Source: Pholiota molesta
Lineage: Eukaryota; Basidiomycota; Agaricomycetes; Agaricales; Strophariaceae
Reading direction: 5' to 3'
Assembly (NCBI GenBank): GCA_014925825.1
Contig: JACGCK010000024.1
Span: 310,001-374,000, forward strand
DNA: 64,000 nucleotides
Under the pieces are notes generated by a model. It was not told where the DNA came from and did not search any database. It saw only the letters and a list, made by a program, of their open reading frames with translations. Shown here in pieces: positions 1-10,930 of the stretch; the first letter of the stretch is position 1; every line of letters starts with the position of its first letter. A program made the position numbers and the translations under genes.

Positions 1-396
1 TACACGATGTTCCCGCAGCCGCAGCCCACGCTCCCGCCGTCCTTCAGCGGCGCGCACCCGCTCATATCGCAGGCGGCCGAGCGCATGGAGGCGCGCTCCC
101 AAGGCCGGCGCGAGCCGCCCGTATCCGCTGGCAGTACCAGCAGCAGTACCGCTACTGCTAATACGGGGCGCCCGGGCGGGGCCGTGGACCACGCGCAGGA
201 GTCGTGGCTGCCGGACATCTACCACTTCTCGAGCCTGGGCCTGAGCCTGGAGGAGCGGTACGCGGTGGCGTCCGCGCAGCCGACGCCGTTCATCGCGTCG
301 TCGCCGCGCGTGGCGGAGAACCAGACGTTCAATTTTGACCACGGGGCGCTGAGCGTGGGGTTGGTGGAGGAGACGAGTTATATGGCGTGGTTCTGA
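1..396 (+). CDS. 3' end of unidentified protein gene (partial)
   Basis: An open frame enters from the left edge and runs about 131 codons to a TGA at 394-396. The visible C-terminal part is rich in Pro, Ser, Ala and Gly at first (PQPQPTLPP, a Ser/Thr run), then has a more ordered tail beginning ESWLPDIYHF and ending in YMAWF. I do not recognise the family; the layout, disordered linker then short conserved tail, would suit the end of a fungal regulator, but that is a guess. High GC and strong codon bias support real coding. The start lies outside the window. The following 336 bases, up to the tRNA, look like 3' UTR and spacer with no gene visible. Confidence 0.6.
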   Translation, partial: YTMFPQPQPTLPPSFSGAHPLISQAAERMEARSQGRREPPVSAGSTSSSTATANTGRPGGAVDHAQESWLPDIYHFSSLGLSLEERYAVASAQPTPFIASSPRVAENQTFNFDHGALSVGLVEETSYMAWF

Positions 397-732
397 TGCG
401 GCCGGGCGTGCGGTGTGTTATTCGTATGTGTCAGATTTTTTGGGGGTTGATAGTTCGTGGTGAGACTCGATGTGCGGTGGAATTTGCTGTGGATGGCGGT
501 GTGACAGTGTCCCACAGTATTGAAGACGATTGATATTGCTATGTGCATGTATATATTTTGCGGCCTGTATTTTTGAAGCTTAAGCCGTTGTTGCAACAGG
601 ATGAAACAGTGTCTACATTGCTCTTTATCTCCAAGACTCAAGTATGATTTAGGAAATTTAGGCCTCAAGAATCAATGATTGCAAAAAATGAAGAAAAGAA
701 AAAAAAAAAACCAAGGACGAACACTGGTATAC

Positions 733-824
733 TGGCCAACGTGGGGATCGAACCCAAGACCTTCGCGTAATTATTACCGAAGTAAGTATTAGCACGACGC
801 TCTAACCAGCTGAGCTAGTCGGCC
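733..824 (-). tRNA. tRNA-Ile (anticodon AAU) with intron
   Basis: Read on the minus strand, the acceptor stem GGCCGAC pairs with GTTGGCC (one G-T pair), followed by discriminator A. The D arm is AGCTCAGCTGGTTAGAGC and the T arm carries GGTTCGATCC. The anticodon loop reads CTAATA, then an insert of about 18 nt (CTTACTTCGGTAATAATT), then A and the stem CGCGA. This places an intron directly after position 37, the normal eukaryotic site. The anticodon AAU lies at 788-790. Mature length is about 74 nt. The gene sits head to head with CAF1, about 130 bp from its start codon. Confidence 0.95.
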
Positions 825-952
825 GATGTATTTGGTGTCCCAACGGCAATCTATGGTCTTTCTTCAAGAGATTTGTTGTTTGCGTGTATTACATCATCCA
901 ACTTCAAGGTCATCGCCTTCCACGTCGTCCACGGTTTCTGTCTGCAAACGCC

Positions 953-2389
953 ATGGCCCGGATACGCGAAGTATGGGCGCCTAACCTGGAGGCGGAAATG
1001 AGAAACATACGCGATCTGATAGACCACTTCCCGTATGTCGCAATGGTCGTATCCTCTTCCCTGCCCCACCCCGCTCGCCCGACTTACTGAGACGCAGGAC
1101 ACGGAATTCCCAGGCGTCGTCGCGCGGCCCATAGGCAACTTCAAGACGTCGTCCGACTACCACTACCAGACGATGCGCTGCAACGTGGACCTGCTCAAGA
1201 TCATCCAGGTCGGCATCACGCTCGCGAACGACGACGGCGAGTTCCCGCAGGAGTGCTCCACCTGGCAGTTCAACTTCCGTTTCAGCCTCGCGTATGTCCC
1301 CCCCCTCCCTCTGTGTGTTGTGTCGGTCTTGCGGTGTCGAGCTGATGCGTCTGCGCGGCTAGAGAAGATATGTTCACCCCGGAGTCCGTGGAGCAGCTCC
1401 AGAAAGCGGGCATCGACTTCCAGCGGCATGAAGAGATTGGCATCGTGCCCAACGACTTTGCGGAACTGATGATCACGTCCGGGATGGTGTTGTCTCCTGA
1501 TACTCGATGGATATCCTTCCACAGGTGCGTTCATATCCACAAGTTGCTGGCCCCGTGCGGACACTGCGTTCATGCGGTAGAGTTCCTAGTCGGTGGCATC
1601 AACCGGCTGCCCAGCCTCTCATACATACACTCACATCTAGACCCCGATAACTGATTATATTGTCTATTTGCTAAAATTTCCAGTGGCTACGACTTCGGAT
1701 ACTTCGTCAAACTCCTCACCGCCGAATCCCTCCCGACGACGGAAGACGCCTTCTTCGCGCTGCTCAAAATATGGTTCCCGACCGTGTACGACATCAAGTT
1801 CCTCACGCGCGCGTCGAAGGACCTGAAAGGCGGCCTGCAAGACGTCGCCGACGACCTCGGGGTGCGTCCCCTCCCCCTTCCCTTCCCTTTCCCTTTCCCC
1901 TTCCCTCCCTCCTTACCAGATCTTTGACTGACCCCTCCCGTTCTCCCGCTTCAGGTACTACGAATCGGCGCGAGCCAGCAAGCAGGCTCCGACTCCCTCC
2001 TCACCGCGTCCACCTTCTTCAAGCTGCGCGAGCTCTACTTCGACGACCGCATCGACGACGCGGAGTGGTCCGGGAAGCTCTACGGGCTGGGCCAGACGTT
2101 CAGCGCGGCGAGCGGGCTCGCGGACGCGTCGCGCGGGGGCGCGACGATCGCGGAAAGAGACGATCGGTCCTCGGCGCGGGATGCAAGGAGCGGGACGCCC
2201 GGGCCTGGCGGTGGGGTGGGTGGTGGGGGTGGGAATGCGGCCGGGCAGGTGCAGGCGCAGGCGCAGGCGGGGATGGCGCTGGGGGGCGGGATGGGCGCGG
2301 GGATGGGCGCGGGGATGGCGCCGGGGTATGGCCCGATGGGGGGTGGGCCGCCGGGGTATATGCGGACGATGGTTGGGGGTGGGCGGTGA
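953..2389 (+). CDS. CAF1: CCR4-NOT deadenylase subunit CAF1/POP2
   Basis: CAF1 is the DEDD-type 3'-5' exonuclease of the cytoplasmic CCR4-NOT complex and shortens mRNA poly(A) tails. Five exons join cleanly: 953-1045, 1098-1291, 1363-1524, 1684-1861 and 1955-2389. The start was chosen because [13 protein letters not shown] is the classical CAF1 opening; an in-frame ATG at 884 is less likely. Visible motifs are AMDTEFPG (Asp and Glu ligands), [21 protein letters not shown] (Asp), [11 protein letters not shown] and AGSDSLLT (Asp). The His usually found five residues before the last Asp appears here as Gln (SQQAGSD). The catalytic domain is followed by a Gly/Met/Gln-rich tail of about 75 residues, probably disordered. 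Intron 4 is a nearly pure pyrimidine tract. Confidence 0.95.
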
Positions 2390-3899
2390 TATGTATACCT
2401 TTGGGGGTTAGAGCGGGCTGTGTGATGTGGTTTTTTGCTTTTTCTTTGTTGTATTCTTTATTTTATTGAACGAAGTTTTGCATACGGGGTTCAACATGCT
2501 CGATGTGGATGGTTGCCGATTCAAAGAATTTTCGAACCGGGTTATATGAGGGTTTTTTTCTATTATTCTCGGCTTTCTTAAGCTATGTACGCCCTTGATC
2601 GCTGTAAATTTATCCTTATTGTATCTCTGTTTTTTTCCACGGGATCATACACAGCGTCGACGGCAATCTGGAGAGTCCGCTGGTTGTAACGGGCCGATGG
2701 GACATGGGTTATAACGAGAACGATAGACATGTACAGGAAAGACACCTCGGGGGATTGTATTTAAATTATCATGCTAGGCTTGGTTTTCTCCTCCGCGGAC
2801 CGGTTACTAAGTTTGTTCTCTGTAGTTTTCTTCGAAGTTGCATTTACGGGATTCATACTCAACGTGGAAGTTGTAACGGGCCGATGGGAAATGGATGTCC
2901 TACATACATAGTTATATGGGAACGACAGTCAACTTAAACTTTGAAGGGAAGGCTGGGAAGACGATCAACGTTCAACGTTCAACCTTGGCGGTTGTTTCTA
3001 TCATTCTCGGTTTTCATTCAACACGCGGACAGCCTTCTTTGCTGTATTTGCTTTTGTCGAATCTCTATTATTTATATTAGAAAAAGCCTGCATTCTCGGG
3101 ATCCGCATCTTTACATATGGTCTGTCTATGCCCTATGCTGATCCTGGAGAATATTCTAGCAACACCCACACTCCTCGCAAACGGGCTCACCGCCTTCAAG
3201 TTCCAATATACTCTTAGGATTTCTCACGTGACATCATCCCGAAACTCTAACTTTACTGAAACTCCCCCCAAATCGAAAAGAAATTGCTGGGGTTCGTCGA
3301 GACCCTCACCAGCCCCGTCGCCCGTCCCCCACACTTTACCGCTGCCTCCCAGTCAATTTTCGTGCGCGGTACACCGTTACATTGCCGACTTACATGCACC
3401 CCATGTGCCTCGTGCACGAAGTCCAAACGAAGATGGTCTATAATCCCGCAAATCAAACCACCAGCCAAACGACGAAGTCAAGCAAGGAAAGAGAGCGCAG
3501 AGAACCAGCCGCCCAAAGGTTACAAGCGCTGGATTTATGGGTATCCTGGACGGCGGTGAGTACCTCGTCGCCGAAATTTTATACCCCCCACCCAACGCAC
3601 GAAGGCAGCCAGTGCCCAGCGACTGCAGCGGCCGCAGCACGAAAACCCAGCCTATGCAGTCCAGCCAAGCCGACGTCTTGTCAGTCGTCCTTGTCGCTGT
3701 CGGAAACACGGCAAGCCCATCTTGACCTGGGGTTACTGCGACCAGTGCAGCGCGGAGGAGGCGCCTGCGCCTGCACGAACTGGGAAAGTGGACCTACTTA
3801 CTGACGCTGAAGATCGCCGCTGAGCTGGAAGAGCGTTCGAATACGCAGAGGCCTCAGGGCGGGAGGGGCGGAGGCGCAGAGGGCGACTATCGATGTGGA
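2390..3899. other. No supported gene
   Basis: This holds the CAF1 3' UTR and about 1.5 kb without a recognisable gene. Between 3380 and 3900 on the plus strand there are GC-rich open stretches with intron-like signals (a GTGAGT at about 3555, CTGCAG near 3630, GTATGT at 3911), but no frame gives a known domain or a convincing protein. A CACGTG E-box lies near 3227. A small unidentified or decayed gene here is possible. Confidence 0.4.
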
Positions 3900-5140
3900 G
3901 AGTGAATGACGTATGTACGGTCAACGTTCGTTCTCCATAAAACTCACTGACGTGCATCATTCGCAGCGGCGGCGCCTCAACGATGACGACGAGAATACCT
4001 CAGGACGGTCTGCTTGTTATCAACGTTACCGACCTCATTCAAATTAGCGACTCCAACAGCAACCCTCAGAGCTACGGCGCCAAAGCGTCTGTCCTCGGTA
4101 GTCGATCATCTGGAAAGCGGTGCGCGTCTAATTTTCATCCAAAACAAACAAGGGTTTCTTACCAACTCGAAACATTCATAGGTTCTCTCAATTTCATTCG
4201 CCACAAAATTCACCGATTCGAAAATCGCGGTGACGGGGCACCAGCGATGAAGAGGAGGCAACTTCGGGGCATCTGAATTGGGAAAATAGTGAGCAATCTG
4301 CATTGATGTTCATTATCAAGCCCACCGACCTCATGTAAATTAGCTCAGGACTGCAGTGCCATAGGGTCGCCTACAATCACTGTCCTCGGTAGTAGATCAT
4401 CTAGGATTCGCTTGAGGTCCCTAACCGACTCGAAACGATAACAGGTTTCCTCGTTGTTGAAAAGTTAAAGTGATCGACTTACGCATCGCGCGGCCAGTGT
4501 TCGTTCGCCACGAAACTCGCCGACTCGAATATTTCAGAGTGGGGGCGCACCAGCGATGACGAGCACACCTCGAGGCACCTGAACAGGGGAATGAGCAATC
4601 TGCATTGATGTTCGTTATCAATCTCACCGACCTCATGATTAGCGACTGAACTTCAAACCACAGAGCTACAGAGCCCAAGCGTCGCCGATGATCGCTGTCC
4701 TCAGTGGTAGATCATCTGGAAAGCGGTGCGCGTCTAATCTTCATCCCAAAAAAAAAGAGGGTTCTTACCAACTCGAACCGATGATAGGTCTCCTCGTGGG
4801 GTCAATGAAAAGTTAAATTGGCATCGACGCTATCATCCGGTAAATGGATGTGAGAACCTGCTGTCGTGTTCGTTCGCCACGAACTCATTGATTCGAATAA
4901 TTCGCAGTGGCGTCGCACCAGCGATGAAGAGGAGAACGACACCTTGGGGCATCTGAATTGAGGAACATAGTGAGCAATCTGCATTGATGACTGTTATCAA
5001 TCTCACCGACCTCGTGTAAACTAGCGACTGCAACCGTAACTCTCAGGGCTACAGTCGCCGATGATCGATGTTCTTATCAACATACCGACTCGAATAGATA
5101 ACAGATTCCTTGGGATCTAAGAAAGTTAAATTGACATCGG
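3900..5140. repeat. Degenerate tandem repeat, about 4 units of 290-380 bp
   Basis: Four diverged copies follow one another. The landmark ACCGACCTCAT/GT recurs near 4029, 4321, 4627 and 5007. A second landmark, TTCGCCACRAA(A) followed about 35 bp later by GCACCAGCGATGA, recurs near 4197, 4504 and 4872, with a weaker form near 3930. TGAGCAATCTGCATTGATG recurs near 4290, 4591 and 4970, and GTAGATCATCT-type boxes near 4100, 4390 and 4705. The copies carry many substitutions and small indels, so the array is old. On the minus strand three units contain a similar short reading frame opening ATGCAGATTGCTCA, but frames are not conserved across units. The source sequence is unknown. Confidence 0.75.
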
Positions 5141-7692
5141 CGCCGTCGTTGATGGCGAAATCTAGGAAACGGTAAGTTTTTATATTGTTCGTTATCAAAC
5201 TTAATTTTCACCTCAATTGGCCGCACGACTTGTTGGGCTAAAAAGGTGAGTAAGATTTTTATCGGCGTGTGTGAATGAACTGACGAGGTTGAAATAATCA
5301 CGACAGGATATCGTCGATCACGGCCATCAGTCCTACATAGACAACAAATGAAAAGACAGGGTCCAGTACGTGATCAGTCGTCTTTATATGAGATCTGTTG
5401 TGGGATTTTCATTAAAGAGTTTTTAGATATGTCGAAAAAGATGACTTACCAAACAGCGTTAGTAGGCTGGACGCCCTCGGACCTGGTACAGTACCCCGTA
5501 ATAACCTTCATTGGAGGTCGACATGGTAATGTGATCCCATGGCCCATCAAAAATGGGCGAGGAGATAATCAGCACTCTCTCAGTGCTTGTGCTGTTCATG
5601 GTCATGGTCAAAGACAAATCCAATATGGGAAGTGCTCAAACAAAAACATGATACATGTTTATAGTTGAGCTCGAAACATGACAGTGGACAACAAGTGTTA
5701 GTAGTGGATGGGCAGTCCGAAGGACCACCTATTTCCAGAGACGCTGATCGCAGTCATCCATCGCAAGAGTGATCTGGCCGGTGACATGCTCAAAGTATGT
5801 TTCCAGATGCCGCGAGCACTCAAGATGAGATACTCTACGGTCAGCGTCACCGGGGACAGATGGTCTTGTAAGACACATCCATCCTCTCGCGGCAATGACG
5901 AGAAACTATCCACGACGCTCAAAAAAAAAAAAAGATTGTTGAGTACTCACCGAAACAACAATGCAGCAAAGGCTGCTGGAATCTGGCAGTGATGTGCTGA
6001 TGACACCTGGGACTTTTCGCGTTTCGACAGCTACCCTGGAAGACGTTGTCACTGTATATCTAGGAACTCCGCGTTAACGTCTGAACAGTGCGATGATGTC
6101 TTAGTATAAACTTATCTCTGTCGAGAGGCGGGCCGCTTCTTCGCGAGTCGCGACGAGGTCTCTGACGATGGCTAGGGCGACAGATGGTGTCATCTGAGAG
6201 ATACAAGCTTGACCGAGGTCAGAAGACAAGAGCTGGTGATGCTGGGGGCTCTGAGAGCCTGTTTTTTCTGCGTCCTTGGCCTGGCTACTTAAGGCGGAGG
6301 CTAGGGCTGGCCACGGATAATTTCTGCCTCTGTGCCCCCAAACCACACAGGGCCCGTGTGATGAAATTCCAGGGAAACCCCCTTTTCGTCAGAATTGCGG
6401 TCGTGGTTTTTTTCTCTCTCTGAACGACAATGAAGAATTCTTGACTTTGAAAAGAAGAATCACGTCGACAGCCGTCGGCTCAATGCCCGTACTCGCTTCC
6501 CTGGCTGCGTCAAGGGATAAACAGGAAGGGTGTTGCCCAAAAAAAAATCTGTTGCGCTTCGGTAGTGTTCTATGAACCTTCTTAATCATATGCCGTCTTT
6601 CTGGGTCTGTCACGATGCATTCTCAACATGGACATACTTTTCGAGACCCACAAAATGTCAAATTGCGACTGCCAAAGGGGCAAGACGAGTGCCATCTGTG
6701 CGCAATGTCGATCGTGCCCTGAAAGAACTCTACGCTTGACGTTTTGCTTCGTGAACTAACCCAACGATCTGAGTATCGGTTTCGCATGGTGTGTCAAGGG
6801 CCACGCCATCATCACCTCCAATCCCACAATAGTCGCTACATTTGGGGCCATTGTCAGGAATTGTTCAAGCGGTCCGTCTTCTTTGCGCTTCATCGTGAGG
6901 GAAAACTCCGTAACTTTCTATCTTTCACTACAATGGAAAGATGAATCGGGTTGTCTACACGTAGACGGAGATGAAGAGTGCAGGCTTTTGAATTTCAACG
7001 GCAGATTCATATTCAGCTCGTGTTCGCGGCGAACGGCGACTAGCTGAACAATCACTCCAGCCGGGACATTGGATCTATATATCTGGGAATGTAGCTGCGT
7101 TTTCTTCCCTGGACTGTTAGTATGTCTTGCTGTCGCTTTCCGCGATACTATGGAGAAGGGTATTGTAGCTTGAGGCCGACTGATGTCTTCGTGAATATTG
7201 CATATGACTACTAGGCACTGCGCATCGTCACCTGAGACTAAGCGAGTGGTGTGTTGTTCCATTGTTTAATTCGTCTTCCCTGTGTCTTCCTATCCCCGGC
7301 AACGGTAATCTACTATCGGACAAATGGACAGTGTACACCGCCTACCAAGATGACCGAGAGGATAGTATCTGCGATGGCGTCTTATCGAGTTTCTTTCCGG
7401 ATTATACGCTATTATATGCTTGTTCCTCGCGCAAACTTTCGGTCTGATAGTGGTCCCAACATAGTAAGTGAAGTGGGATCCCACAAAAAGGCTAAATTGC
7501 TCAGATTTGCTCGCCGGGATTTTCCTTCTTCTCAGAGGCGCTGCTCTCCTCGCGGTACGTGCTCATCTTAACTCAGAATATGATCACTGATTGATTATCT
7601 GATGACCCAGGGACAGCGACTCCGACTCCATGATCCCTTGCTCGCGGAAGTGGAACTTGAGTCAAACACAGTTTGTATTTGAATCTATAACA
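5141..7692. other. Long stretch without supported gene
   Basis: About 2.5 kb of AT-richer DNA with only short frames on both strands. I tested 5348-5668 (plus) and 5520-5620 (minus, a short open stretch ending in a possible donor) and 6918-7262 (minus). None shows a recognisable domain, consistent splicing or a start context that convinces. Poly-A tracts occur near 5921 and 6540. It may hold decayed genes or regulatory DNA. Confidence 0.4.
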
Positions 7693-10600
7693 CTATGAAT
7701 AGGACTGTGATAAGAAGTCAAGATGTTCATGCAAATTCGACCTGAGAGCCAAAGTAAGTAAGGTGTCGGGAGATATCCGCATTGCACTGACATAATTGCT
7801 AGGGAAGATGCCCTTTCTTCCTTGAACATTAAATCCTAGTTCCGATCGGTCAGTTGTTTATTTTTTCCGTCATCCCCCCACTATATCGCACCTTCCCACC
7901 AACCATCGCCGTAGTGCTCTCCACCTTCAGGACCAGAGGAGAGTTCCAAGGTTTCGCCGGGTTGCAAACTGAGTTCATCGGCTCCTTGTGCCATATAGGG
8001 ATATAGTGCTCGTACTTGAAGAATCAGGTTAGTCCGCTTTTGCTTTTGAAATCGCGAATTCAATTGCAACCTACCACGTTTCTTAGACGTATCGACACCC
8101 TCCGAGTCTTCTCCCACCTGAACATCGCGAACCTTCAAGTACGATGCTGGTACCAGACCACTGTTCCCTTCAAGGTTTTCTACCTTCGCCCACCCGGAGC
8201 CATCATCCGACTCTACAATGTGAACAATCTCACCTTCTGAATTGACGGAAAAATGGGTTAGTTACGACGGTGCTTATATAGAATAATCCACACACCCTGC
8301 ACGCCTAGTTCAAATTCCGAAGTCACCGTGAAATCGAATAAAACCTTAGCATTGGCACGCTCCTCAGACGATGGGACTTCTGATGATATTGATTGGACGA
8401 AGGAAGAGGCCGAGGGTGCTATTGGGGTACCTTTTCCTATCCTTGCGTGTTAATCGGCAAAAAAATAGATAGTAATGACATGTTCACCTGGTGCGCTACT
8501 TCTTGAAGCGTTGGTGCCCTTTCTAAACAGCGTGGATGTATGGGAGTCTTCTGATCGTGTACAGTCTGCCGAAACCTGGCCGCCCCAAAGTTGGTCGCTT
8601 TGTTAACGCCATAATTTAAATCTCGACATGAGCTTATCACCTTCAGCTCGCATTTCGCATGGACAGATAAGCCACATGTCTTGCAGACCTTCCCTTGCTT
8701 GCTCAATCCCCAAATCGATGACTGCATTTCTTTTCGTTCAGATAGTGAAGCCTTGACGTAAAGATACGGTCTACCCACATTGCAATATCCACATGTTGTC
8801 GGAATAGAAAATGACGAACTCTTGAACGAATGAGGTCGCGACCCGCCTATATCCTCTGTTTAGGTTTAGAGATGAGTATATAGCTCCCAGGTCAAGAAAT
8901 CGATCATGCTAACCTCCAACTGCGGTGCTGATGGAATCTATCTCCGTGGTTAAAATCAGCTCCGACGTGGCGTACAACACTAGTTGATGCTCCGCGTCTA
9001 GGTATTTCTACGAATTGCGACAGTTAGTTTGAAGTTATCATGTTCGAACAGCTGAAGGACTTTACGTCGGTTAGGTCGTCAATGGCCCCCACGGAATGGT
9101 CGGCAATGTAGGAGCTAATCTGTGCTGACAGTGCATTTAATTCAGAACCTGATAAGTAGAAAATGTCAATCAGCGCATCAAATGACTACTCTGGGGCGTC
9201 TTATCTCCCCAATAGCCGTACGCACGCTTGGATTGAATGAGAGGTCCCAGCTCTAATAGTTTCTCTGTAGATCGCCTCAGCTTATTTTGAATAACAACTT
9301 TGGGCGCAGGTTCAATGCTCATCGTGTCCTATGATATTTTTGGTTAACCTCCAGCTGATAGCAGCAAAAATAAACGCAAATCCTACCGTATCATAATGAA
9401 TGGGACTCGGCTCAAATCCCCAATCCCCGGGTGCATTGAACGTTCTAAGATTATACGTCGCAAAAAGATCTTGATCTTTAGTTACGTTAACTTCCTCCAA
9501 TTTAGATCGCACATTCGCCACACGCGTTTTGAGGGTATCAAGATGCCCTGAATGTATCTCCTGAGCATGGATGAGAATCTTGACAAATCTTTCCATAAGT
9601 CGGCGATGGAGTCCCTCTAAAACCGTTGTTTAGCAGGATTGTAGAATCCTGACGGCTTTCCAACACTTACGTAGTTCCTGATAAGAAATATACATAATCA
9701 GCGTGAAGGAGAAGCAAGAGTTGCGACATTAACAAACGTTTTCAAGATTGGGCACGTCTTCAGAATAAAACCTGCCCTTCGATCTATTCGCTACCGCTAC
9801 CGCAATCAGGTACGCGCTATAAAGATAACATCATTCATCATCCATTATAAGAAAAAGGGTTCATACATACTTCTTAGAATCTAACATATCGTTCCGCTGC
9901 TGCTCCGCCTGTCTAGCTACCCGATCTGCATGTCTGTCATCGTTTGCACGTCCCTGAGGTAGATCAATCGATGGTGTCTGTTAGATAGAAGCTCTTAAGC
10001 GGGAGGATGAGGTAGGCATACCTGCTTCTGTCGAAATGATTCAACCTCAGCACATAGATCGTCATACTGTAGAGCAGGATAATGTTAGACTCTAGTACTT
10101 GCAAGGGCAGGAGAGAAAAGCGAACCTTTTGTTTACTCTAGAAAACGATATGAATTAGAAGTCAGAGGTGCAAAAATGCTTGCAAGACTTTCTACCTTCA
10201 GCCGATCGGAATATACGCGATCCCTGTCCGAGAGCAGCTTTTGAAAAAACAGGGTTTCCTATCGCGCAGACGTCATGAAGCAATGTCACAGTCAAAGAGA
10301 TATCGACGACGAACCTTTTTCTTCGCATCGTCGTTTCGCTTTTCAAGGATCCTAAGTGTCTCGATGGTCTGGCTGGCAATGGCATCAGCGTAGTTGATGT
10401 GATCTTGCGCAGAGGTGATCATCGAATTAATAATCGCATCATAGGCGCGTTCCAAAGTGCTGTGAGATCAGTCAGAGTGGTGTTATAAATAAACCTCCGT
10501 CTCATAATAAGTGCATCAGAGCGCGTAACACCTCCACCGACCTTTGGCTGAGAGTATTTTCGTCCCAATTTTTGGTGGGTTCATTTCCAACAACGAACGC

Positions 10601-10930
10601 CGCACAAGTCTTCGCCTTCTTGTCAGAGGCTTTGCGGGTGAGAATTTGTAGTTTGGCTGCGTATTCGCGCTCCAGTGCCACACGCGCCATGTACAATTCA
10701 CGAACCTATACAACCGCGGGAATGAATTTCCTGTATGGGACAAAGCACCCATTCTTCGTCAACATCAGGCTCACATCATCAATTGCTTCCAAGTGATTGT
10801 CAAAAAGCTCCGCAATTCTTTCAAACTGGTCCTATAAGTGACCTGTTAACATCAATACGAATTACTGTATGAATGATAGACAAACTGGAAGAGCTTGTCC
10901 AAAGTCGACGTGGCTTTGAGCTCCAGACAT
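7693..10930 (-). CDS. BZZ1: BZZ1-type F-BAR/C1/SH3/SH3 actin regulator
   Basis: BZZ1 proteins sit on endocytic membranes, bind Las17/WASP and promote Arp2/3 actin assembly. The gene has many introns. The start ATG (10930-10928) encodes MSGAQSHVDFGQALP, spliced to DQFERIAELFDNH and then to VRELYMARVALEREYAAKL, the F-BAR start. F-BAR exons continue through TLERAYDAIINSM, ETLFFQKLLSDRDRVYSDRLK and NAYLIAVAVANRSKGRFYSED. A full C1 zinc finger follows (HSFKSSSF, TTCGYC, GKVCKTCGLSVHAKCELK, SADC). SH3-1 begins AKVLFDFTVTSEFELGV and has GWAKVEN and GLVPASYL. SH3-2 begins VRALYPYM and has GDGWWEG. The apparent stop just after GWWEG is inside an intron; splicing to 7828-7693 gives KGIFPSNYV and completes SH3-2. 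Exons of 12 nt (10126-10137) and 7 nt (9671-9677) are needed to keep the frame. Confidence 0.92.

Noticed and set aside
884..952. Upstream in-frame ATG of CAF1
   Set aside because: The 23-residue extension has no similarity to CAF1 N-termini, whereas MARIREVW at 953 is the conserved start.
3253..3960. Small gene on either strand
   Set aside because: Several frames with possible splice sites exist, but none gives a domain or a consistent exon chain.
7881..8138. BZZ1 ending at the TAG just after GWWEG
   Set aside because: This would truncate the second SH3 domain. An intron with GT-AG ends (donor in GAAGGTGCG) leads to an exon encoding the missing GIFPSNYV strand.
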